This document shows, piece by piece, positions 1-8,422 of a stretch of 64,000 nucleotides of DNA. The stretch's first letter is position 1. Every line of letters begins with the position of its first letter. This DNA comes from Pseudomonas sp. HOU2. Lineage in GTDB: Bacteria; Pseudomonadota; Gammaproteobacteria; Pseudomonadales; Pseudomonadaceae. A model generated the notes under the pieces. The model did no database searches. It worked only from the letters and a program-made list of their open reading frames with translations, and was not told the origin of the DNA. Made by a program: the position numbers and the translations under genes. The DNA lies in assembly GCF_040729435.1 (NCBI RefSeq), contig NZ_CP160398.1, forward strand, positions 434,001-498,000, given 5' to 3'.

Positions 1-111
1 GCTTGCTCCCGCTGGGTTGCGAAGCAGCCCCATTGCATTTGTTCTGATGCACCGCGTTCGCTTGGGTTACGACTGCTACGCAGCCGAGCGGGAGCAAGCT
101 CCCTCGCCACA
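1..111. repeat. REPIN, class A, left end cut by window
   Basis: Two inverted class A REP copies: a truncated left copy beginning GCTTGCTCCCGC and a complete right copy ending GGGAGCAAGCTCCCTCGCCACA, joined by a variable spacer. It lies just past the stop of glgE and probably forms a hairpin at the 3' end of that transcript. Confidence 0.85.
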
Positions 112-128
112 AGGTTCTGTGCACGACC

Positions 129-2126
129 TTACGCGGCAGTAATCCGCCAGATCCCGAACGGCTGGTAAGCCGGGTCAATGCGCATGAACTGGTATTTGCC
201 ATGCCAGTCCCAGCGATGCCCGTTCATCAAGTCTTCGCCATGGGTGGTCGCATCGTCCGGCAGGCCCATCTCCCACAGCGGCAGCTCGAAATTGGCTTCC
301 TGCACGTTGTGCGGATCGAGGCTCACCGCCACCAGAATGAAATTGCTGCCATCGAAACTGCGCTTGCCGAAGTACAGAATGTTGTCGTTCCAGGCGTTGT
401 AGACCTTCAGCCCCAGGTGCGTGTGCAGCGCCGGGTTCTGCCGGCGGATGCGGTTGAGCTGGGCGATTTCGGCAATGATGTTGCCCGGCGCATTGAAGTC
501 GCGAACGCGGATCTCGTACTTCTCCGAATCGAGGTATTCCTCCTTGCCCGGCACCGGCGCCGATTCGCACAGTTCATAACCGGAATACATGCCCCACAGG
601 CCCGAGCCCATGGTCGCCAACGCCGCACGGATCAAAAACCCCGGCCGCCCCGACTCATGCAGGAACGCCGGGTTGATGTCCGGCGTGTTGACGAAGAAGT
701 TCGGCCGGTAGCATTCGCGCCACGGCGACTCGTTGAGCTCGGTGAAGTAGGTCGCCAACTCGGACTTGGTATTACGCCAGGTGAAATAGGTGTAGCTCTG
801 GGAATAACCGACCTTGCCCAGACGCGCCATCATCGCCGGCGTGGTGAACGCCTCGGCGAGGAAAATCACTTCCGGGTGCAGCGCGCGCACATCGGCGATC
901 AGCCACTGCCAGAACGGCAGCGGCTTGGTGTGCGGATTGTCGACGCGGAAGATCTTCACGCCTTCATTGACCCAACCAACGACGATATCGCGCAGCTCGA
1001 CCCACAGGCTGGGAATCGCGTCCGGCGCATAGAAATCGACGTTGACGATGTCCTGGTATTTCTTCGGCGGGTTTTCCGCGTATTTGATCGTGCCGTCCGG
1101 GCGCCAGTTGAACCAGCCCGGATGCTGTTTGAGCCACGGGTGATCCTGGGAACACTGAATGGCGAAATCGAGGGCGATTTCCAGCCCATGCTCAGCGGCG
1201 GCGGCGACCAGCCGGCGGAAGTCTTCGCGAGTACCGAGCTGCGAGTGAATCGCCTCGTGCCCGCCCTCCTCGCTGCCGATCGCATAAGGACTGCCCGGAT
1301 CATCCGGGCCGGCCGTCAGGGAATTATTGCGGCCCTTGCGGTGGGCGCGGCCGATCGGGTGGATCGGCGTGAAGTACAGCACGTCAAAACCCATGTCCTG
1401 AATCATCGGCAGACGCGAGTGCACGTCGTTGAAAGTGCCGTGTCGGTTGGGATCGTCGGTGATCGAGCGCGGAAACAATTCGTACCAACTGGCAAACTCG
1501 GCCAGTTCCCGTTCGACATCCACCGGGAATTCGGCGCTAAGGCTGAGATAGGCGCGGTGATCGGCCTGCGCCATCAATTGCGCACTGCGCGAGTGCAGAA
1601 ACAGCGCCACCTGCTCGGTTTCGAGCAACCCGGACAGCTCATGATGCAGCGCCGCAAGCTGTTCGCTGAGCTGGCCTTCGCTGCGCTCGGCGGCCTGCTG
1701 CACCATGCTGCGGCCTTCCTGCAATTCCAGTGAAACCGGAACGGCAGCGTTGTGTTTTTTCTCCAGTTCGTACTGGAAACTGGCGAAGTGATCGATCCAC
1801 GCTTCGACACAAAAGACAAAACGCCCCTGATGCTCGGGCCGAAAGCGGCCCTCCCAGCTGTTGTTGCCGAGGTCATTCATGACTTCGCTTTGCCAGGTCT
1901 CAGTGCCCTCTTCGTGCCAGCGCACGCGCACCGCGAGCTTGTCGTGGCCATCGGCAAACACTTTGCTGGTGACGACGACGTCACGCCCGGCAATTGACTT
2001 CACGGCAAACTGCCCGCCATCGAGGGTCGGCATGGTGTTTTCGATCACGATGCGCGGCAGCAGCAACGCCTGCGACAGCGGCATGTGTGGGTTGTAGCTC
2101 TGCTCTGAAGGTTTTTCAGCAGACAT
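129..2126 (-). CDS. glgE: Alpha-1,4-glucan:maltose-1-phosphate maltosyltransferase GlgE
   Basis: A GH13 enzyme that extends alpha-1,4-glucan from maltose-1-phosphate, the glycogen-like arm of trehalose metabolism, in the cytosol. The product of about 665 residues has an N-terminal beta-sandwich (roughly 25-135), then a (beta/alpha)8 barrel with the GH13 region containing IFRVDNPHTKP (Asp nucleophile) and IFLAEAF (Glu acid/base). NFFVNTPDINP near the C-terminal side of the barrel is also typical of GlgE. I chose the ATG at 2126 because GGAGAG precedes it; the same frame opens 18 codons earlier at 2180 without a comparable ribosome site. In Pseudomonas glgE is normally followed by treS and glgB, which would lie left of this window. 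The family assignment is secure. Confidence 0.95.
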   Translation of the reverse strand: MSAEKPSEQSYNPHMPLSQALLLPRIVIENTMPTLDGGQFAVKSIAGRDVVVTSKVFADGHDKLAVRVRWHEEGTETWQSEVMNDLGNNSWEGRFRPEHQGRFVFCVEAWIDHFASFQYELEKKHNAAVPVSLELQEGRSMVQQAAERSEGQLSEQLAALHHELSGLLETEQVALFLHSRSAQLMAQADHRAYLSLSAEFPVDVERELAEFASWYELFPRSITDDPNRHGTFNDVHSRLPMIQDMGFDVLYFTPIHPIGRAHRKGRNNSLTAGPDDPGSPYAIGSEEGGHEAIHSQLGTREDFRRLVAAAAEHGLEIALDFAIQCSQDHPWLKQHPGWFNWRPDGTIKYAENPPKKYQDIVNVDFYAPDAIPSLWVELRDIVVGWVNEGVKIFRVDNPHTKPLPFWQWLIADVRALHPEVIFLAEAFTTPAMMARLGKVGYSQSYTYFTWRNTKSELATYFTELNESPWRECYRPNFFVNTPDINPAFLHESGRPGFLIRAALATMGSGLWGMYSGYELCESAPVPGKEEYLDSEKYEIRVRDFNAPGNIIAEIAQLNRIRRQNPALHTHLGLKVYNAWNDNILYFGKRSFDGSNFILVAVSLDPHNVQEANFELPLWEMGLPDDATTHGEDLMNGHRWDWHGKYQFMRIDPAYQPFGIWRITAA

Positions 2127-2344
2127 CGAGCATCTCTCCTTTACGCCCCAAGGACGCTCTTGTGCCGGATCCGTGTTCACAATGAGGCACCGGCCACGAC
2201 TTGAACTGACTTAGGTTCCGAGCGACCGGCGCGGGGAAAAGTTCACAGGGATTTGCCTGAACAAAACAAGCGGATCGAAATCGCCAACAGGTGGTCAATC
2301 CACTTAAGCACTTCTCACGCCATGTGCCACACGGAGGTCTACAG

Positions 2345-2503
2345 ATGAACATCCCGATCCCGGCCGAAACCCCTGATCCGAACATCGACAAACCCACCCT
2401 GCCCGAGACCGAGCCGCAACCGGTTCCCGAGCAGGAACCCCCAGGCACCACGCCACCGCCGAAGGAAGAACCACCCACCACGATGCCCCCCGTCATCGTC
2501 TGA
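2345..2503 (+). CDS. Small proline-rich protein
   Basis: A 52-residue acidic protein made largely of Pro, Glu and Thr (for example TLPETEPQPVPEQEPPGT), with no membrane segment or signal peptide. A strong GGAGG sits just upstream of the ATG, which favours this start over an in-frame ATG at 2291. It is divergent from glgE across a 218-base gap. Short Pro/Glu-rich ORFs beside stress-related carbohydrate genes occur in other pseudomonads, but I know no function. The composition and ribosome site support a real gene; a low-complexity chance ORF is the alternative. Confidence 0.6.
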   Translation: MNIPIPAETPDPNIDKPTLPETEPQPVPEQEPPGTTPPPKEEPPTTMPPVIV

Positions 2504-2516
2504 AAAACGCCTCCCT

Positions 2517-2588
2517 TGTAGGAGCTGTCGAAGGCTGCGATCTTTTGATCTTGTTTTTAAAAGATCGCAGCCTTCGGCAGCTCCTACA
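2517..2588. repeat. REP hairpin, class B
   Basis: Perfect-looking inverted repeat: TGTAGGAGCTGTCGAAGGCT on the left, its near complement GCCTTCGGCAGCTCCTACA on the right, with GATCTTTTGATC and TTTTTAAAAGATC in the middle. It lies between convergent genes (small proline-rich ORF and mgtC-like gene) and could act as a bidirectional transcription stop. Confidence 0.85.
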
Positions 2589-2615
2589 GGGGGGTTACAG
2601 GGTGATTGCGGGTTG

Positions 2616-3128
2616 TTACAGATGCCGGTTTTTCTCGTCGTCTTTCTCGAACAACCTGACCACCCGCGGCATCACGCTGAAAATCCCCAGGGCCAGCAGC
2701 GTACTGAGTAACGCCGTCGCCTCTTTGCCCAACCCGGCCGCCACGCCGATTGCCGCAGTCATCCACAAGCCGGCTGCCGTGGTCAGGCCTTTGACATGGC
2801 CTTCATCGCCCTCCTGATTCTTCAGAATCGTCCCGGCACCGAGAAAACCGATCCCGGCGATCACCCCTTGCAACACCCGGCTCATCGCATCCGATTCAGC
2901 CCCGGAGGTCTGCGGCACCAGCACGAACAGCGCCGCGCCGAGCGCCACCAGCATGTGCGTTCGCACCCCGGCGGCCTTGCCTTTGTGTTCGCGCTCAAAG
3001 CCCAGAATTCCGCCCAGCACCGCCGCCATCACCAGTCGCACGGTGATGCGTGTCAGTTGTGAGGCATCGCCGATGTCAGCGAACTCCGCTTGCAGGGTTT
3101 CCCACACTTCATGCCACCAGGCATTCAT
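2616..3128 (-). CDS. MgtC/SapB family membrane protein
   Basis: A 170-residue inner-membrane protein of the MgtC/SapB family. Visible segments are LVMAAVLGGILGFEREH (residues about 31-48, with the conserved GxxRE-like turn), HMLVALGAALFVLV, VIAGIGFLGAGTIL and AAGLWMTAAIGVAAGLG, followed by a charged C-terminus FEKDDEKNRHL. The GIGFLGAGTI motif is diagnostic. MgtC proteins are linked to Mg2+ limitation and modulation of F-type ATPase; this short form without a C-terminal ACT-like domain is closer to YhiD/SapB, so the exact role is open. AAGGA precedes the ATG. It stands alone, converging on the small ORF at 2345 with a REP hairpin between them. Confidence 0.9.
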   Translation of the reverse strand: MNAWWHEVWETLQAEFADIGDASQLTRITVRLVMAAVLGGILGFEREHKGKAAGVRTHMLVALGAALFVLVPQTSGAESDAMSRVLQGVIAGIGFLGAGTILKNQEGDEGHVKGLTTAAGLWMTAAIGVAAGLGKEATALLSTLLALGIFSVMPRVVRLFEKDDEKNRHL

Positions 3129-3251
3129 CGTTTGATCCTTGTTATTGGTTGGATAAGGGATGGACAGCAGCGACCATTAATCAGTTGCGCAGAACGATCG
3201 GCCAATGCGGCGCCCTAACCTTGCAGATCTCCCTGAAAAAGGACTGCCCCC

Positions 3252-3500
3252 ATGCCCGTTCGAATCGATGAATCCAATCCTGAGCAGAAAGTGTGTTTTT
3301 TCACGGTCGAGAATGGCGAGGAAATTCGCATTTGCGACACGCTGGAAGTCAAAACGGACAGTGAAAAAGCCATGTCATTCGTGGAAATAGAAGGCCGGCG
3401 CGTTTACATCACCGAAGCCGAGGCAGATGCATTGACCGTCGCCGGCGCCAGAGACGGTCGCAAGCACCTGAAGGCTGACGAGAGTGATTCGGTGATTTGA
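3252..3500 (+). CDS. Small DUF3203-like protein
   Basis: An 82-residue soluble protein starting MPVRIDESNPEQKVCFF and containing SFVEIEGRRVYITEAEADAL, which I recognise as the pattern of the Pseudomonas-specific DUF3203 family. No catalytic motif, signal or membrane segment is visible; function unknown. The start follows an AAAAAGGACTG ribosome site. A stem-loop just after the stop looks like its terminator, so it is probably monocistronic. Family name from memory, moderate confidence; that it is a real gene is likely. Confidence 0.7.
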   Translation: MPVRIDESNPEQKVCFFTVENGEEIRICDTLEVKTDSEKAMSFVEIEGRRVYITEAEADALTVAGARDGRKHLKADESDSVI

Positions 3501-3519
3501 CTGACCCGGATCAACACCC

Positions 3520-3554
3520 GGCGCAAACGCCTGCGTTAGGCATTTGCGCCTTTG
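3520..3554 (+). terminator. Probable rho-independent terminator after the DUF3203-like gene
   Basis: GGCGCAAA pairs perfectly with TTTGCGCC, with an inner GCCT/AGGC stem in the loop, followed by TTTGT. The U tract is short, so strength is uncertain. Confidence 0.55.
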
Positions 3555-3689
3555 TCGGCGGGCTGCTTCAAGTTGTCGCAGGGCCGGCGCGAAAAGCTAT
3601 CTGATCCGCTTTTTATTCAAATAGCTGAGTCTGTTATGCAAACAGATCGGCGCTCATAGTTCATCCGCCTGATGGAGGCTGATGAGCGA

Positions 3690-5126
3690 ATGACCATGAG
3701 CGAACAAATCCCCGTCCGAACCGTAGAAGCAGCGCCAACCATAAAAAATGTGCCTGGTCGCCCGATGAAGGCGAAGGCCGGCTCCACCGACAAGCAGATC
3801 CACACCCGCAGTTTCACTGGCCTGTTCCGAACCCTGCGCATGAGCGGCGCGGGGTTTCTTTTTTTGCTGTTCTTCGGCACCGTGTGGCTGAACTGGGGCG
3901 GGCGTCAGGCGGTGTTGTGGGACTTGGCCGAAAGCAAATTCCACATCTTCGGCGCGACCTTCTGGCCGCAGGATTTCATCCTGCTTTCGGCGCTGCTGAT
4001 CATTGCCGCGTTCGGCCTGTTCGCCATCACCGTGTTCGCTGGCCGGGTCTGGTGTGGTTACACCTGCCCACAGAGTTCGTGGACGTGGATCTTCATGTGG
4101 TGCGAGAAAGTCACCGAAGGTGAACGCAACCAGCGGATCAAACTGCAAGCGGCACCCTGGGGCCTGAACAAACTGACCCGGCGCGCAGCCAAGCACACCT
4201 TGTGGCTGGCGATCAGCGTGCTGACCGGGCTGACCTTCGTCGGTTACTTCACGCCGATCCGTCCGCTCGCAGAAGAGCTGTTCACCCTGCAGATCGGCGG
4301 GGTCAGTCTGTTCTGGGTGTTGTTCTTCACCGCCGCCACTTACATCAACGCAGGTTGGCTGCGCGAAGCGGTGTGCATGCACATGTGCCCGTATGCGCGA
4401 TTCCAGAGCGTAATGTTCGACAAGGACACCCTGGCGATCTCCTACGACGTCGCCCGTGGCGAAAACCGTGGCCCGCGCAAGCGTGACGTGAAACCCGCCG
4501 AAGCCGGTCTGGGTGATTGCATCGATTGCCAGTTGTGCGTGCAGGTGTGCCCGACCGGCATCGACATCCGCGATGGCTTGCAGATGGAATGCATCGGCTG
4601 CGCGGCGTGCATCGACGCCTGCGATTCGATCATGGACAAGATGAACTACCCGCGCGGCCTGATCCGCTACAGTTCCGAGCGCGAATTGCAGGGCGGCAAG
4701 ACGCATCTGCTGCGGCCTCGGCTGATCGGTTATGTCGCGGTGCTGCTGGTGATGATTGGCGCCCTGGCGCTAGCCTTGGTCGAACGGCCGATGGTCTCGC
4801 TGGACGTGACCAAGGATCGCGGGCTGTTCCGTGAAAACGGTCAGGGCCAGATCGAGAACATCTACACCCTCAAGGTAATCAACAAGACCCAGCAGCGCCA
4901 GGACTACCACCTGAGCCTGGTGGACGGCGACGGCTTCCAGTTGCAGGGCAAGACCGAACTGAGCCTGGCGCCGGGGGAGATTGTCGATGTGCCGGTGTCG
5001 GTGGCGATGACCACCGAGCGCCCGGCCAGCAGCTCGCAGACCTTGAGCTTCAAGATTGCCGACAGCGACGAGCCGCAGATTTACAGCGTGGCGAAAAGCA
5101 GGTTTGTGGCGCCGATGAATCGCTGA
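3690..5126 (+). CDS. ccoG: CcoG/RdxA-type cytochrome oxidase accessory ferredoxin
   Basis: A membrane iron-sulfur protein of the CcoG (RdxA/FixG) family, implicated in reducing Cu(II) for assembly of cbb3 oxidases. With this start it has 478 residues and about five membrane segments. Near residue 122 is the conserved WCGYTCPQSSW motif, with CMHMCP near 229. Two 4Fe-4S clusters are read from CIDCQLCVQVCP (277-287) and CIGCAACIDACD (301-311). A periplasmic Ig-like C-terminal domain follows. GGAGG at 3674-3678 places the ATG at 3690 at suitable spacing; an ATG at 3672 overlaps it. No ccoNOQP or ccoI genes adjoin; the next gene is a MocR regulator, as in P. aeruginosa PA4131-PA4132 (from memory). 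Confidence 0.92.
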   Translation: MTMSEQIPVRTVEAAPTIKNVPGRPMKAKAGSTDKQIHTRSFTGLFRTLRMSGAGFLFLLFFGTVWLNWGGRQAVLWDLAESKFHIFGATFWPQDFILLSALLIIAAFGLFAITVFAGRVWCGYTCPQSSWTWIFMWCEKVTEGERNQRIKLQAAPWGLNKLTRRAAKHTLWLAISVLTGLTFVGYFTPIRPLAEELFTLQIGGVSLFWVLFFTAATYINAGWLREAVCMHMCPYARFQSVMFDKDTLAISYDVARGENRGPRKRDVKPAEAGLGDCIDCQLCVQVCPTGIDIRDGLQMECIGCAACIDACDSIMDKMNYPRGLIRYSSERELQGGKTHLLRPRLIGYVAVLLVMIGALALALVERPMVSLDVTKDRGLFRENGQGQIENIYTLKVINKTQQRQDYHLSLVDGDGFQLQGKTELSLAPGEIVDVPVSVAMTTERPASSSQTLSFKIADSDEPQIYSVAKSRFVAPMNR

Positions 5127-5165
5127 TCCCTTAAGATGCAGCCCTCTTTTTCACAATGCGATCCC

Positions 5166-5259
5166 TGTGGCGAGGGAGCTTGCTCCCGCTGGGCTGCGTA
5201 GCAGCCCCAATAGCTTGTGAGTGCTGCGCACTCAAGCGGGAGCAAGCTCCCTCGCCACA
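5166..5259. repeat. REPIN, class A
   Basis: Left REP TGTGGCGAGGGAGCTTGCTC and inverted right copy GAGCAAGCTCCCTCGCCACA around a short spacer. It fills most of the gap between ccoG and the MocR gene, so any separate promoter for the regulator must overlap the REPIN or the 36 bases after it. Confidence 0.9.
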
Positions 5260-5295
5260 AAAAGCAATCCAAATTCAGTCCATCGCGGGATACCG

Positions 5296-6705
5296 ATGAA
5301 ACGCTACGAAAAATTCGCCGACGACATCGCTGAACTGATCCGCTCCGGCGTGCTCGGCCCCGGGCAACGGGTGCCGTCGGTGCGCTACGCCAGCCAGACT
5401 TACGGGGTCAGCCCGTCCACGGTGTTTCAGGCCTATTACCTGCTGGAGCGTCGCGGCCTGATCCGTGCGCGGCCGCGCTCCGGCTACTTCGTCAACACCC
5501 ACGCGCCGAGCCCGTTCTCGGAGCCGGTGATCAGCAGCCACGTCAACGACTCCACCGAAGTCGACGTCAGCGAACTGGTGTTCTCGGTGCTGGAGTCGAT
5601 CAAGGACCCAAGCACCGTGCCGTTCGGTTCGGCGTTCCCCAGCCCGACCCTGTTCCCGTTGCAACGGCTGTCGCGTTCGCTGGCCAGCGCCGCACGGGAG
5701 ATGGACCCGCGCATGGTGGTCACCGACATGTCGCCGGGCAACCCGCAACTGCGCCGGCAGATCGCGCTGCGTTACATGGTCGGCGGGTTGATGCTGCCGA
5801 TGGAAGAACTGCTGATCACCAATGGCGCCCTCGAAGCGCTGAACCTGTGCCTGCAAGCGGTGACCGAGCCGGGCGATCTGGTGGCCATCGAAGCCCCGGC
5901 GTTCTACGCCAGCCTGCAAGTGCTGGAGCGCTTGAAACTCAAAGCCGTGGAAATCCCCGTGCACCCGCGCGACGGTATCGACCTCGGCGTGCTCGCCCAG
6001 ACCCTGGAGCGCCATCCGATCAAGGCCTGCTGGTGCATGACCAGTTTCCAGAACCCGATGGGCGCGACCATGCCCGAGGCGAAGAAACAGGAACTGGTGG
6101 AACTGCTGCGCCGGCATCAGGTGCCGCTGATCGAGGACGACGTCTACGCCGAACTCTATTACGGCCAGCAAGCGCCGAAACCGGCCAAGGCGTTCGACAC
6201 CGAGGGGCTGGTGATGCACTGCGGTTCGTTCGCCAAAAGCCTGGCCCCCGGCTATCGCATCGGCTGGGTTGCCGCCGGGCGCTACGCGCAGAAAATCGAA
6301 CGGCTGAAACTGATGACCTCGCTGTGTGCCTCGATGCCGGCACAAGCGGCCATCGCCGACTACCTGCAGCACGGCGGCTACGACCGCCACCTGCGCAAAT
6401 TGCGCTACGCCCTGGAAGAACAGCAAAGCGCGATGCTCGCAGCAATTGCCCGCTACTTCCCGGCGCAGACCCGCGTCAGCCAGCCGGCCGGTGGCTACTT
6501 CCTGTGGCTGGAACTGCCACCGCAGATGGATTCGCTGAAGTTGTTTCAGATGGCGTTGGCGCAAGGCATCAGCATCGCGCCGGGTCCGATCTTCTCGCCG
6601 ACCCAGCGCTTCAGGAATTGCATCCGCTTGAATTACGGCAGCCCGTGGACTGAAAGTTCGGAGAAGGCGATGGAGACGTTGGGGCGGATTGTGCGGTCGT
6701 TCTAG
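5296..6705 (+). CDS. MocR-type GntR regulator with aminotransferase domain
   Basis: A 469-residue transcription factor with an N-terminal GntR winged helix (residues 1-70, including GPGQRVPSVRYASQTYGVSP and RPRSGYFV) fused to a fold-I aminotransferase-like domain (about 110-469). The PLP lysine is K314 in GSFAKSLAPGYRIGW, with IEDDVYAELYY near 280. Members bind PLP as a ligand rather than acting as enzymes. Position after ccoG matches P. aeruginosa PA4132 (MpaR, from memory), tied there to anaerobic and cyanide responses, so the targets here may be ccoG and the distant ccoN/cysI group (inference). The ATG is the first in a run beginning MKRYEKFADDIAELI, typical of the family. Intact. Confidence 0.9.
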   Translation: MKRYEKFADDIAELIRSGVLGPGQRVPSVRYASQTYGVSPSTVFQAYYLLERRGLIRARPRSGYFVNTHAPSPFSEPVISSHVNDSTEVDVSELVFSVLESIKDPSTVPFGSAFPSPTLFPLQRLSRSLASAAREMDPRMVVTDMSPGNPQLRRQIALRYMVGGLMLPMEELLITNGALEALNLCLQAVTEPGDLVAIEAPAFYASLQVLERLKLKAVEIPVHPRDGIDLGVLAQTLERHPIKACWCMTSFQNPMGATMPEAKKQELVELLRRHQVPLIEDDVYAELYYGQQAPKPAKAFDTEGLVMHCGSFAKSLAPGYRIGWVAAGRYAQKIERLKLMTSLCASMPAQAAIADYLQHGGYDRHLRKLRYALEEQQSAMLAAIARYFPAQTRVSQPAGGYFLWLELPPQMDSLKLFQMALAQGISIAPGPIFSPTQRFRNCIRLNYGSPWTESSEKAMETLGRIVRSF

Positions 6706-6882
6706 CTCAAAATCAGACCGACGGCAGGTAAAACAGGAAAAACCTAGTATTTCTGACAGTAGATAAAACGCTCAGGTCAAAATAGGCTAAAGATGAAGTT
6801 AAGTTAACTGGCTATTACCAATGCCCCGTACAGAACAATTAACTTAATCTTATCCAAAGCAATTTATGCCAAGGAGCTTTCA

Positions 6883-7322
6883 ATGAGCACAAAGAGTTAC
6901 ATTGACGATTACACGAACTTTCACTACACCTGGCTTAGTACCAGCGGCGACAATAGCAGAGTGATTGACGACAAAAGAGAAATCGCCTTAGGGGTTAAGT
7001 TAACACGAACAGGTGATGGACAAAATTCCTGTCTCGATCTAAGGAAAAAATTTCCTGTCCATTTCGAACAGAAAGATATAAAGATCACATTCAGAATGTC
7101 TGTTCCAGAAGGTATCGAAATACAGACATTAGGCTGAAAACCTTTGGAGGCAAGGATTACATTGATATTTCCGCTCCTGCTGCGGATGGGAAATGGCATT
7201 CAGTGGAGGCAGAGTTGACAATCACCGAGAGCGATAGGAATGAACTTTGGATCTCGATGTTTACAGCCCCTACTGAACAGGTACTCGTCGGATTTAATGA
7301 CATCCATATAGTTCAGCATTAA
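6883..7322 (+). pseudogene. Frameshifted AT-rich gene of unknown function
   Basis: The first frame opens with AAGGAG before the ATG, starts MSTKSYIDDYTNFHYTWL and runs 84 codons to a stop at 7135. The -1 frame carries on without interruption from there (LKTFGGKDYIDISAPAADG and WHSVEAELTITE) to a stop at 7320. The hydrophobic alternation KDIKITFRMSV and ELWISMFTAP suggests one continuous beta-sandwich protein of about 146 residues broken by loss of a single base near 7110-7134. GC content is clearly lower than the surroundings, as in the 177-base upstream gap, suggesting acquisition. No slippery heptamer for programmed frameshifting is seen. I do not recognise the family. Real mutation and sequencing error cannot be told apart here. 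Confidence 0.6.
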
Positions 7323-7431
7323 AAACTTCAGTTCAGAGTGAGCACGGCACACAACTTTGATTTTCCGTGCCTCACTCCACCCGGCTCAACAACCGGACTT
7401 TTCCTCCACCTCCATCTCGCTTTTCCAGGCT

Positions 7432-8178
7432 CTAACGCCCGCCACCCAGATCAACAAATGTCCCGGTCGCATAAGAAGCCTTGTCCGACAACAACCAGAC
7501 AATCGCTTCCGCCACTTCATCCGGCCGCCCGCCCCGGGCCATCGGAATCGCCGACTCCAGTTTGCTGACTCGATCCGGATCACCGCTCAATGCGTGGAAA
7601 TCGGTGTAGATATAACCCGGACGCACCGCGTTGACGCGAATCCCCTCGCCCGCCACTTCCTTGGACAGACCGATGGTGAAGGTGTCGAGCGCGCCTTTGG
7701 ACGCGGCGTAGTCGACGTACTCGTTGGGCGACCCCAGACGAGCGGCGACCGAGGAGACGTTGACGATGCTGCCGCCCTGCCCGCCGTGTTTGGGCGACAT
7801 GCGCAGAATCGCGTGCTTGGCGCAGAGGATCGGCGCCAGGACGTTGGTTTTCATGATTTTGAGAATGCGGAATTCGGACATTTCATCGACCCGCGACTTG
7901 TGCCCGACGGTGCCGGCGTTGTTCACCAGCGCAGTGACCCGTCCCAGTTCGGTATCGACCCGCTGAAACAGCGCGATCACCTCGTCTTCGATGCTGACAT
8001 CGGCGCGTACCGCAATGGCTTGCGCCCCCAGCGCCCGCACTTGCTCCAGCACGCTTTGCGCGGCCTGTTCATCCGACTGATAGTTGATGCAGATCCGATA
8101 GCCCTGCCCGGCAGCCAACAACGCCGTAGCGGCGCCAATTCCGCGCCCGCCACCGGTGATAACCATGACTTTATCCAT
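7432..8178 (-). CDS. SDR family oxidoreductase
   Basis: A classical short-chain dehydrogenase/reductase of 248 residues, Rossmann fold. The NAD(P)-binding TGGGRGIG motif is at residues 8-15, NNAG at about 86-89, and the catalytic Ser-Tyr-Lys set is NVSS (140-143), Y157 and K161 in YAASK. RPGYIYTDFH follows as usual. GGGAAGGG upstream of the ATG at 8178 decides the start over an in-frame start six codons earlier. Substrate cannot be inferred; SDRs with this profile are often annotated as glucose or 3-ketoacyl dehydrogenases without proof. It is flanked by the AT-rich broken gene and a REPIN and seems monocistronic. Confidence 0.9.
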   Translation of the reverse strand: MDKVMVITGGGRGIGAATALLAAGQGYRICINYQSDEQAAQSVLEQVRALGAQAIAVRADVSIEDEVIALFQRVDTELGRVTALVNNAGTVGHKSRVDEMSEFRILKIMKTNVLAPILCAKHAILRMSPKHGGQGGSIVNVSSVAARLGSPNEYVDYAASKGALDTFTIGLSKEVAGEGIRVNAVRPGYIYTDFHALSGDPDRVSKLESAIPMARGGRPDEVAEAIVWLLSDKASYATGTFVDLGGGR

Positions 8179-8293
8179 GCTGGCCCTTCCCCCCAATGCA
8201 CACGTAACAGTCGGGTGGAAGAATAACCGCCATTGGGCGGTTTTGCATGGGGTCTGTCAAAGACAAAACCCTGCATGACACTGAGATTTTTTT

Positions 8294-8414
8294 TGTGGCG
8301 AGGAAGCTTGCTCCCGCTCGGCTGCGAAGCAGTCGTGAATCCGGCCAACACGGTACAAACCGAGTAAAGACAGGGCCGCTTCGCGCCCCAGCGGGAGCAA
8401 GCTCCCTCGCCACA
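8294..8414. repeat. REPIN, class A
   Basis: Left copy TGTGGCGAGGAAGCTTGCTC (one base off the core) and inverted right copy GAGCAAGCTCCCTCGCCACA with a longer central spacer. It ends a few bases before the stop of the downstream-facing GGDEF/EAL gene. Confidence 0.88.
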
Positions 8415-8422
8415 GATTGCAG

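Noticed and set aside
201..1733. Long + strand open frame opposite glgE
   Set aside because: Arg/Val/Ala-rich antisense translation caused by GC3-biased codons of glgE; no domain and no ribosome site.
7041..7056. Programmed frameshift at the A6 run in the AT-rich gene
   Set aside because: Codon phase does not give an X-XXY-YYZ heptamer, and the original frame stays protein-like well beyond the run, so the break is later.
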